Below are positions 33,420 to 44,300 of a DNA stretch of 64,000 nt, piece by piece. The notes under the pieces are model-generated. The model was not told the origin of the DNA, did not search any database, and saw only the letters and a program-made list of their open reading frames with translations. Positions within the stretch are counted from its first letter, which is position 1. Every line of letters starts with the position of its first letter. This stretch comes from Arachnopeziza araneosa (taxonomy: Eukaryota > Ascomycota > Leotiomycetes > Helotiales > Arachnopezizaceae). Position numbers and translations under genes: made by a program. Where the stretch lies: the NCBI GenBank assembly GCA_003988855.1, contig QYAI01000009.1, positions 124,001 through 188,000 of the forward strand, written 5' to 3'.

Positions 33420-35404
33420 CTATTGGGTTTGTGACATGTGCTGTTGTTGTTCTTCCTTCAAGTCCTGCGCATGAGGGACAAAGCCATGGTTCTCCTGCAG
33501 AAAGCTGTAGTTCTGCTGTGGCATATATGTTGGCAGGCTGCCTGTTCGCATCTGATTACCGAGGGGAGGTGTGGTATCGAAGCTACGGCTTGTGGGAAGT
33601 CCGTCAGCCATCTCGTTGAATTGGAATTGGTGAGGCAACTGTGGAGGATGCATCTGCTGAGCCGGTGGTGGAAGGTATGCTGAGTTGAGAGGGGGTAAAC
33701 TGGACTGCGGAGATGTGGCATAGTGGTTTGTGTTCGGCGCGCTCGAGTTCGTCATCATTGGCTGTGGCCAGCTATGCAAGGTGGACTGAGGACTATGGTA
33801 CTCATGCGAAATGAAATTTCGACGGGCAGGATCCGAAAGGCTGGGACTTTGCGGTTGCTGAAAGTCTATCCTCTGACTATAATATTGCTGATCATTAAAC
33901 TGTGTCTCTTGTATTGGAGCTTGCGGTTGCGTGAGTGTGCGCATCACAAGTCCAGGACGAACTCGCTGCGCAAGATGGTTTTCTACCTCGTGCAGGTGTT
34001 GTTGGCTATGGTGGTGTGGTCCTTGAAGCAGAGTTGGCGAGACTAAACTATCCGGGGTAGGGATCTGTGGGTGAGGCTCTTCGTCCTCGTTATATGAGTC
34101 CTCATCACCTTCATCCTCGGAAGCATCTGCTCTGGATTTGTCTCCATACATGACTGGAATCATAGTCGTGCCATCTATTCAGTTAGCTTACGCATCGATT
34201 GTTCTCATAAGGCCCCTACCAATTTCCCCATTTTTGTACTGCTCTTGAGCTTTTGCAACCTTGAAAATTTCTTTCAAAAAACCCTTTTTCTGGGCATTCT
34301 CTGGGTGGTCTTTGTCATTGAACCAAAGAGTCATTGCATCCCACGTGGCGTCTTCTAACTTCTTTACATTGAGACCCAGCTTCTGAACAGTCGGACACTG
34401 CCTCTCATTTGGTTCAATGACCATCTTGAGGATGTGAACTAAAAGGCGGGTCCTCTCTGCATGTGATTTAGCACTGTCCGCTTGAAGGAAGTTGGAAAAC
34501 TGACCAGGCTTCAAAAGATGATCTGGCTCCTTGTGCCGAACAGAATCCTCACCAGTAGTGTTCGGCCACCACGGTGGGGCTTTCTCATCACCTTTGGTGT
34601 AAGGGTGATGAGTTTGCTTCTTGGGCTCGACTAGTTTTACGAAAGCTTTACCCATGATCTTACAAGACGATTGTTGCATATCCTTAAATCGGAGACTGTA
34701 AAGCCTGTCAATCTCAGCCTCGTCATCAACTCTCACGGCTTGTGACTTTCTGGCTGGAACGGCAACTTCTTCATTAGAATTCTGACGGTACGGGCGAGGG
34801 AATCTTGGCCGCTTCCTTGAGCCTCTTGAACCTTCCTCGTCCGACTCATCGGACCTTGACTTCCGCTGTTGATGATGGCGACGGTGCTCAACCGATGAAG
34901 CAATACTGCTTTTCCGAGATTCACGCCCACTGTCAAATTCAAATTCACTGTACATGCCGCTCTGGGAGTACAGAGCTACAAGAGTTAGCACGACTACAGT
35001 AGGACGATGAAGTATTTACGAGGTTGTCTATATCCGCTTTCATTGTGGCGAGATATCCGAACATTTCGCTGAAAGTCCTTCCTAAATTGATTGGTGGCGA
35101 TGTCATTCAAGTAGGGTGAGAGTGAGGATGAGGCATAAACTTTCTCTTCTCCATTGTCATCATTGAGGATGATTAAAAAGTCTTTTGCTGGAATGCCGCA
35201 GCAATGTCTCAATGCATCGTGTATGGTCTGGCCAAGGATTGTCAGTTCAAGAGAGTTATCGTGAGACTTTGGACCACGCACCAGAGGTCTTTGATGTGTC
35301 GGTTGAGGATTTTGAGCTCGAGTGGCTTGAGGGAGCTCGGTGAAGCCGTCACCCCGATGATAACCCTCCCTCTGCGGAGGGAAGAAGTTCCCAGGTAATC
35401 CCAT
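33420..35404 (-). CDS. DUF2841-like fungal protein with Gln/Pro-rich C-terminal tail
   Basis: Three exons (35020-35404, 34220-34975, 33420-34174) encode 631 aa; molecular function unknown. The N-terminal part has a compact segment (LELTILGQTIHDALRHCCGI, then AKDFLIILNDDNGEE). The middle is charged and Arg/Ser-rich, with nuclear-localisation-like patches (HRRHHQQRKSR, SRKRPRFPRPYR). The most conserved-looking block is HAERTRLLVHILKMVIEPN followed by LEDATWDAMTLWFND and GFLKEIFKVAKAQEQYK (about residues 290-375), which I associate with the fungal DUF2841 domain. The tail of about 200 residues is rich in Gln, Pro, His and Ser, like an activation or phase-separating region. This, the basic patches and the very long upstream region suggest a nuclear regulator, but that is inference. 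Confidence 0.72.
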
Positions 35405-36273
35405 CCTGAGGAGTTCTCAAGGTCAGGATGTAGACTCGATGGCAAGATCTCCTAGCTCAGGAAGAGGTGAGCAGCGGTGAGATGTACCAGACGAGTTGTC
35501 GTATTGAGATCATAAACTACTGGTGTACCTGAAGAAAAGGATGGTAATGGTATCAGGGGGAGGAAGAGTGGAGTAAGTGACGATAAACACTCAGGGTTCG
35601 GGCGCTAGAGTGGCGGGAGGATATATCAGTTTGATTCACGCAAAGTGAAGGGCCAAGCAAGAAATGTATGGAACCGGAGCCGGAGCCCTAGGGACGGTGG
35701 CTGAGCAGGTCAAACCTGGGGGAAGGGGGAAGGTAACGGGAGTGTGTTAGGAAAAGGAAAGAAAGAGAACGAGGTGCACAAACTGGTGATTCAAGCTTCA
35801 AGGGTGGTGGTGGTGCTCTCTCGGAGAAATATATTGTCACACTGGCTTAGTGGTCGGCGGGAGCGATCTCTTGCTTCTTTTTCGTGAGGCGTCCAGGGAT
35901 TGCGGAGCCAGAGGGTGGCGTCCGTAGGGGTGTCTTACAGCGCGTTTGGTTGTACAAGCTCGGGCCAGTCACTTGGGGCGGGCGATGGGGTCTGCTGCAG
36001 CAGCAGAAGCAGCGAGGATGAGGGATGGACGCTGGGGCGGATCAGGAGAGCTTAATAGGCAGTGCAATAAGCAGATGTCGATGGAGGCGTTGTTTGAACA
36101 CAAGCACCAGCATGAGACTTTTTGGCGATGCCGAGCGTTGGCCAGTTCTGCTCCCGAGACAGGACCCGTCTAGCTTGATTGGGCCGGATGCCTGCTCGAG
36201 AGATTTGTGCGGGAAGGTTGAGGGAGCGCTGGATGCTGCTCGAGTCTGCAAGAGTGTATGGGGTGATGGTGTT

Positions 36274-36335
36274 GAGGTGGTGGTGAGAGTGGTGGTGGTG
36301 GTGGTGGTGGTAGTAGCAGTGGTGGTGGTGGGCAG
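36274..36335. repeat. GGT/GTG trinucleotide repeat
   Basis: About 60 bp of nearly pure GGT triplets on the plus strand, interrupted by AGTAGCA; G-rich and possibly able to form a G-quadruplex. Confidence 0.85.
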
Positions 36336-36972
36336 GGCGTCTCCTTTCGGGCTTTGGCTGGGCTGAGGAGAGGAGAGGAGAGGAATGTTTCCCTGGCAGC
36401 TGGCCCACCCTGAACGAGCTCCAGTGTTTGATTGCCCCGTCCCCCTCGAGAAGCACAGGCTCCCGCAAAGAGCAAGTGACGGGTGTACTGTACGAAGAGC
36501 TAAGACAGCCGCCGCCGCCTTTAGGGCCGGCTGCCGGCAGGAGTCGTGAGAGATCGGTCGTTTAGCCCTTTGGAGTCTGAGTTTGCGATGATGGTCGACG
36601 GCTCAAAGGGGCCAAGGTTGAGGCGCTGCTGGTGCTGAGCACACGCCTGAGACACCGGCGTTCCAGGAAAAGCTGTGCTGCGCGTGATATGCTCGTAATT
36701 CAACGGCCGCGGATGGCAGTGGTCATGTATGCCATCTATCGGACAAGAATAAGCGTAGGAAGAGGGCAAGATCGATCTCGTCGCCGCGGCCCAGTCGATA
36801 AGTGACAGATCTTGCCGCCTGCTGCCATGTTCAGATGAGGACAACTGAGCAGTCCTGCAACCAGCGAGAACTTCCAAACGAGATATAGAGCCGCCGGCGG
36901 GCCCGCTTTAACGCTGAGCATCCTGAACGCACATCTCCAGTGTGGCAGAAGCTCTCTGGATGCACTAGGCTA

Positions 36973-36994
36973 GCAAGCAAGCAAGCAAGCAAGC
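36973..36994. repeat. GCAA tetranucleotide repeat
   Basis: Five tandem GCAA units, immediately followed 18 bp later by GGGAA repeats (about 37004-37020). Confidence 0.85.
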
Positions 36995-37086
36995 ATGCAG
37001 AGGGAAGGGAAGGGAAGGGGAACCAGCAGCAAGGAATAACCGAGAGAGATTTCGGATCGAGCTCCTCCTCCGCTGCTACAACAAAG

Positions 37087-37275
37087 TATTACTACTACTA
37101 CTGCTACTACTACTACTGCTACTACTACTGCTACTACTACTACTGCTACTACTGCTACTGCTACTGCTACTGCTACTGCTACTACTACTACCACTACCAC
37201 CACCACCACCACCACTACAGTACTACTACCACGACTACTGCTACCACGAACGCCCACTCCTCCTCCTCCTCCCAC
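37087..37275. repeat. Compound trinucleotide repeat (ACT/GCT, then ACC, then TCC)
   Basis: About 130 bp of ACT and GCT triplets pass into CAC/ACC triplets and then a TCC run (37257-37272). The tract stays open on both strands and would encode Tyr/Cys/His or Val/Ala runs; I interpret it as a microsatellite, not a gene. Confidence 0.85.
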
Positions 37276-40200
37276 TGCCTCCGCCGCCTCTCTAGATGCT
37301 GCTAACATACGAGTCTAGGCACCGAAACTGGGGAGAGAACATCTGCTCTTCCATCGTCCCGTGCCACACTCGGCGCAGCACCCAAAAATACCCTTTCTGA
37401 CCAAGGGCTGATGAGGGTCCAGATTTCTGGGTCTACCAGCCTAGCTGTCCGCCCACCAATCCGCAAGTCGCCAGACGCTCATCGCTGTGCGAGGTAAATG
37501 ACGCTTGTACAGGACACAGCATTTGCAGGCAAAGATACTACTTTCAGCAAGGGAGAGGGGAGAGGGGAGAGGCGAGGATGGAATCCCGGAGTGGACAAGG
37601 GGCCCGTGGTTCCTGGAAAGCGGATCCATACGCTGAACGTTTACGATGTGTACAGGATAAGAGCCCAGATATGGAGAGCACTGCACGCGGAATTGGCCAG
37701 TGGCAGTCGGTAAGCGAGCGATGATGCCACCGGACTGCCCTGTGAGGATTCGTGCATTTGTCTGCCATGCCCGCTTGATCTTGCTTCTTCTGTCTGTCCT
37801 TGATTGCTGGCTTTTTGATACCTCACTCTGAGATGGGACCTTTTTTGGCTGCTGGGCATGGACGCCGAGGCAGATGTGGTGGGTACTCCCAGAGAAATGC
37901 CGATCGTCTCGAATTGGCATAGACAGCTCTGCCATCTCCCAAAGTACCCATGGCGCATATGGCGCTAGATAGGATTTTTGCACTGTTCGCTGTGCTCTCC
38001 GTTCACTGACGGCCCTGCATTCAAGGAGATTGGATGGCCGCTCGATTGGAGGAGAGACGGCCAAGGATGGAGTGGAGGGCTGATGCTGTAAAGCGGCGCC
38101 TTTGATAAGCAGCGAATAAATATACCTACCTGCTGTACGTGGCCCCATCCTCCCATCTAGCCTACCCGTCGAAAGCCAGGGCAGGTACCGACGTAGTTCA
38201 AGGTGAGAATGACCTCTAGAGCGGCTTCAATGCCAATAGGACTTGGAAGCAAGGCGGCGACCCTCACCTCAGCGCGGCATCTCGTCTTCAGCATGTGAAA
38301 GCTTTCTGCCACCTCGGAAGGACACCGACCAAGTATTGCTTTTGTAGCTTCAAGTCCCGTCGAGCCAAAAGCCGAGACACTGCGACAAACGCTCGACGCC
38401 CTCATTGAACGATGTGCAAATGCGCAGTAACCGTCACATTATCTTTGGCTCAATTTATATGATTCCCCTCTTTTTCCACGTCGTCCAGTTCTTCGCCACC
38501 ATCATGGGTAACACAGAACTCGACAATTCCTCTCTGGCTTCAAACATCTCGGGTGCTTTCCCCGGTCCAATGGGTCTTGGAATGCAGACCGAAGGCCAGT
38601 CGAAGGGTTCCAGGCCATGCCAAACTTCTTGGATATGCAAAAGGCGCAGCAGAGCTCCCTCCAGAGACGCGACGCAGGAGATAGAGTTAAAGTTGTCGTT
38701 AATCTTCCCGACCCGCTGTCCTCGGTGAGAGAAGGTTAAGACGGGCACCATTTCGCACGACGGGAAGCGGAATAACCTCCTACTCCAATTCATACTCAAA
38801 TCATCGTCATCAAACAAAGCAGAGCGAGACCACTACCTCAGCCACCAGTGTACGCCATCTGCCACGGTCCAACGCCTTTTCTCTAATTATATCCTCTGGT
38901 ACAGAGGTAGGCTTTGGCGGAAACATCCCGTCGCTGCCGCATCCAATCGGCTTGGGGGGCAGCAAGGAGCTTGGATCGGCCCAGCAGAAATGGGGCTCGA
39001 TCCATGAACACACTCAGTTCTTCATGAGCATCTCGACGAGCGCCGCTTGCACCTAACCGAAGAGGCCGGTCGGGGACGGCGGCGGCGACAACAGCAACAA
39101 CAACATTCAGGAGCAAAAGCTCCCCTCCGACGGTAGCTTGGAGGGAGCGAGCGTGCTTTCGAGTGGCACCTGCGTTCAGCCAAGAAGGCGCCACTACTCT
39201 GCGGGGAAAGTTGGAGGGTAAGCTGGGCCGCTGTCGTTTGCTGGTGGCTTTGGCTGATTCCCAAATCGCATCGTTTCCATAGTCCTGGGTTGAGCTTGAT
39301 TGGGGGGGGGCGCTGGGAAAACCAACAACAGTCAGCAGCCAACCTTTTCGCCTCGCCGCTTTGAGAGACTTCAAGAGGGCTGAGGAGGGCGCGGCCGTGA
39401 ATATTGGTGTCTTAAAATGCAAAATATGAAATTGATGTTTCGGCATGCGGCGTCCGGGCCGTGGATGGGTGAAGTCCAAGGCAAGTTTTCGGGTGATGAA
39501 CCGACATGCCGTCGCCGTCTCGGATCTTTGCATACTTGGATACTGGACGGAAGCCGAGTGTTCAAACGTTACAGGGCAAAACCCGCATGACAAGTACGCA
39601 GCATTCTTGCTTTCAATCTCGACAGCTCTCTCTCCTAATCGCACCTTTGTGCCGTCTCATTCCAAATAACTTGCTGACCTCCCCGCTAGATAAGACGAGA
39701 CTAGATTGGCCTTGGGAAGATCGGATTAGATTCAAACTGAATTGAGACCTCGGAAACGGCTGGGCTCCAAGACTTCTGATCTAGTCCCCTCTGTCTCACA
39801 TCCTTCCCGAGACCTGTTCTGTTTTCCTGAATACTCTCCAGTAAGGAGATGGGCACAGTAATCAGACACTTCCCGAAAGCGGACTCATTTGAAGCCACCG
39901 AAGAGGCCAATCAAGCCGCGAGTTACAAGACGGTTTTGTGCGGGCCTGCAACCTAGGTCCAGGGCTCCTTACATGCTCCTTGCCTGGTGGACATGCTGCG
40001 GACCAGCGCCTATCTCGCCGAGAAAACAAACTCCTGCAGTAACAAAACAAAAGTCCCCGGCTCTCCAATCCTTTTGGCAACCTTGTGTTACACAAAGTCC
40101 GCTACTGGTACCCAATGGCCAAATTGGAGTCGTGAATGTCTGGGATGGCGGGACCCTGTTCTGTTAGCATCAAGGATAGGAGAAGGATACGTCTGAGGAA

Positions 40201-41383
40201 AAAGCGCCGTTACCTCCTCACACGTCAGAATCAGGAGATTCTCATCCGTCTGGATGGCAACTAGCCCTGGATGGAGGAGCATGCTACGCACATGGCATGC
40301 GCTCCACCGTAAACTCTAATTCATCATCGTGCCTCGAAATTTTCAATTCATTCTAGTATTTCGAAGAAGTATTCCTCGTTACACGCCCACTTTAGACCCT
40401 CGGAAGTTGGGCCTATGTTCTCAGTGCCTTCGGGCTCACCCAATTGAAATCACGTCGTGATTAACTAATCCGACTGGTCGTTGAACAGCGACCACTGCTG
40501 TACTCGGTGAAGATCTAACCATGTGATCTTCATAAGGAATCAGGGACTTGGATCTTGCAAGTTTGAGTATTAACTTCTCCAACTCCTCAATATCAAGCGG
40601 TCCATCTGACCACCCCCTCGTCCTTGCACAACCGGATCAATCAAATCACAGTCTCATCCACATACCACAGCCTCCACAATCACAGCGAGCAGCACCATCG
40701 CATCGCTGAAAGAAATCCTTTTGGACATCAATGATCCTCTGCCCCAGCCATTTGTCGCATCGCACAGCAGCCCTCTCTTCCCACTCCGGACAGGAGGTCC
40801 GTCCAGCCCATTCTCCATCCATATGAACGGACCCGTTAAGCTTCCTCCCATGCCTTGCCCTTCTGCTGAAAATCAATCCTCTTGATGAAAACCCTCATGC
40901 TGTGCGATCCGGTAATCAATCGCTCCTATCGCTTCAATGCCAACCAATATTCCCCGCCGTGCAGCTCTCGAGCTGCCGAGTATTGGCTTCTCTTTGGAGA
41001 GGGCAAAAAAATACAGGGAAATGCTTGCGGGAAGTAGTGTTCTTTTCTCCCTTCTCATTTTTACTTTTATCGTTGCGGTGCCGCAAGCCATCAGTCGCGT
41101 CTGCCTCGCACACATCAACAGCGGTAATGCAATGCAATCTAATCTATCCATCATCAAATTACTCTTTAGCAAAGGAAATATGCGATGTAGACGGATCCTT
41201 CTCAGAGAAAGATGAGAAGTGGCTGTGAAAGCCAAACGTAAAGGCAATGTTTTTTTGCCGTCTTACGATTTGTTTGCGATCCTATACTAGGTATCCTACG
41301 TGGCCATCTAATTTCACATCCGTTACACATTCTATACAATTTTCTCTGGGCCGCCATCCTCCAGCCATTGCTGTCTTAGCATC

Positions 41384-44300
41384 TCAGCTACTCCTCCCCT
41401 GCCCCTCCAGCAACCCCGCTTCCTTCACCAATTTCCAAAACATGCCTTCCCTCTTCTCCAATAAATTCTTTGGGCTATCGAACTCCACTACCCTGCCCGC
41501 TTCAAGCACCACGATACGGTCGCTGTCCAGAATAGTGTTAATCCTGTGCGCGATTGTGATTATGGTGCGTTTGGAGAACAGGGGCGAGCGCAGCGTCGTC
41601 TGCAAAAGAGCATCGGTCTCGATATCGACGGCGGCGGTGGCTTCGTCAAGAACAAGGATGTTGGACGGGGCGAGCAGGGCACGCGCAAGCGATACGAGTT
41701 GCCGCTGGCCTTGAGAAAGATTGCTGCCACTGAGAGTGGGTGGTGTTAGTCTTGTGGTTTTTTGCACAAATGGAAAGGGGCGGCAATGGAATGAGATGAG
41801 ATGGACAGGTGAGACACGAGGGCGAGCTCAGTTCGGGGTATCAGAGCTTTGCTTCCAGCACATGCCAGTGAGGATCATGGCCAAGATTGCGTACGCCGTA
41901 TCGCAGTGTTATGTTCAGCAACATTATCGACTCGATTTTACGCCGAAAATATGCGGACAAGGTGCTTTAAGTGGGAAATTTCGACTCACCCTTCCTGGAT
42001 CTTGGCTTCGAGGCCACCAGTCATGCTCGATACGTGTTCCTTCAATCGAGCGTGTTCTGTTACTCGAAATGTTAGCTAAAAATCGTTGTACGACAAGCTG
42101 CTTGCAAGATCTGAGTACTCATGTCCCACAATGCCAATTCATAGGAGGACGAGGAGATACTCACCAAGCACGCTCCACAGTTCTGTGTCATCATGCACAT
42201 GTCCAGGATCAAGATTATCTCTGATAGTGCCTTCGAATAGAGCCGCATCCTGAGGGATAATTGCTAGCCGGCGTCGAAGATCCAACAACCCTATTGTCGA
42301 GGTATTCAGATTATCAATACTTATGTTACCCTCACTCGGTTCGATTATCCGGAACAGAGCCAGGGTCAGGCTACTCTTCCCCGCTCCAGTGCGACCAACC
42401 ACGCCAATCTTTTCATGCGGCTTGATATCCAAATTGATGTTCTTGAGTACAAGGTCCAATCCTTCTCGATACCTAGTACTGTAATTGTTGAATTGAACGG
42501 CGCCAGACGCGGGCCAACTGATTGGGGGACGATTTCGATGTATTACTTCGGGTGCTTCGCTTGGAAGTCGGGCATACTCCAGAACTCGCTCCACTGACAC
42601 AATATTTGTCTCTACCTCGACGGTCTGACGGACAATCCAGTTCAAAGATTGGGTAATTTGAAGAGCATACGACATAGCCAAACCGACCATACCAGCGGAC
42701 AAACCACTCCCTGTAGACACCGAGATGATGGCAAATCCGGCCGCACTAAGGATAATAATCGAGCCAAGAAACTCGAGTCTGACAGCAAGCCATCTAACAC
42801 ACCAGTCAGCAACCCAAGAGATTTCTTAGTAAAATAAGGCACACCTGTTCGCGTTTATTGATGGGAAATACGCCCGAAGGTTTGCGTCAACTCGCCATTC
42901 ATTCTCTTGAGCAAATCGGCTTTGTTGCCGATACGCTCGAATTGTTGTAATTCCACCAAGTGACTCTTGAAAATGTGCGTAAATAGGGCTCCGGCTCACA
43001 CTATCTAGCCGCTTGAGTTCTCGAGATGTCCTAAGATAATATCGTTGGACCCAGTAGTATATGCCGGATAGCGGAATAATTAAGGCGATGAACGCAGGGG
43101 TTCCTGTCGCAATGACGGCCAGGGTGAAGATGGCCCTAGCGCTGTTCACGAACAGCATGTTGAAGGTTCGAGCAAGAACCTGAGTGCATCAATATCAAGC
43201 TCAAATTTGGGTAACACTGTACTCACCTCATCGACACGGTAAATATCGCTACAAGGATAGAATTAGTAAAGCAGCGGCCATTACCGTGTCGCACAACGTC
43301 AACATTGACAAATGAAACAGTTTCTATCTTGAATGCATATGCGCTCTGCTGAGAGAATAGCAAACCACTTAGTCACCCACAAACTTCGTGGGTTGAGGGC
43401 CATTGCGGAGGCACGGGAGTCATCCCCGCAATTTACCAGGAAAAACTAGGAAAGCTAAGAAGCAGGGCAAATCCTGCTGCTGGCATATTGGGTCTCGTGC
43501 ATATTCCCCAGTGCTTGCGTCTTACACACACACACGATGTAAGGAAGATTTGTAGACTCACCTTGAGAAACGATTAAGAATACGACCAGCTGGGGTACTG
43601 TTACAAGTTAGTAAATTCCTACATTGGAGATGTAAGGGATTCCCACGTTTCAAAGAAGCTCATGGGTGATCTGAAAATGGCAAATGCCATTCTTTCGTGA
43701 AGCTTCCGAGATGCCTAGGACCATTTTAGCTTCCGTCCCGTCTTCGCATGTACATGATGCACGACACGAGTCAACCTACTTCAATTGAGCAAAAGATCCA
43801 TAGTATCAAGGTCTGGACGACAACGAGTAGTGCTCCTCCAACACCGAATGCGAAGTACACACCAATATACTTGCCAACATTTGAGTTGCTACCTTTCTCA
43901 CTATTCGTTTCGGCCCACTGCTTAAGCCAGACATTGCCCCCTGTGAAAAGTCAACACTCTATCAAATGATCGACTGGAAAACAATTTCCCAACCTAGGAA
44001 ATCGTGCATGAAAAAAGAAAAAACTTCCGGCAGACCCAAAACACCAAAGCAACTTACCGATTTGTGCTGTTTGCCCTCCAATCAACATGAGGCCGTAAAT
44101 AAATACCGCAAACAAGTTGCTTGTCTTAGCGTACTCGAGATAAACTAATGCAAGAAGTCAGCCGTCAAAGCATGGCCTGGACACCGAGAACCAGGTTCTT
44201 ACCATCCCATTTCACTTTGCCTTGTTCCGAGAACTCCTTGTTCTGTTTGGTCTTTCCGCTTGCCTCTTCATCCCGAAGTTTGCCCCGAGACCCCTTGAAG

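Larger units (their letters stand above)
35405..41383. other. Six-kb GC-rich gene-poor region with many simple repeats
   Basis: Lies upstream of the DUF2841-like gene and downstream of the ABC transporter (both minus strand). It is GC-richer than the AT-rich intergenic blocks elsewhere and holds several microsatellites listed separately. Open frames of 235 and 253 codons on the minus strand (37441-38148, 38883-39644) have composition typical of chance frames. No gene family recognised. Confidence 0.5.

Noticed and set aside
36940..37305. Tyr/Cys/His-rich open frame
   Set aside because: It is the plus-strand reading of a trinucleotide microsatellite; the opposite strand is open as well.
37441..38148. 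235-codon open frame on the minus strand
   Set aside because: No domain, composition typical of chance frames in GC-rich DNA, overlapped by other open frames of similar size; no splice or family evidence.
38883..39644. 253-codon open frame on the minus strand
   Set aside because: Length is explained by local GC richness; the sequence is not protein-like (poly-Val/Ala stretch from a CAA repeat) and has no recognisable family.
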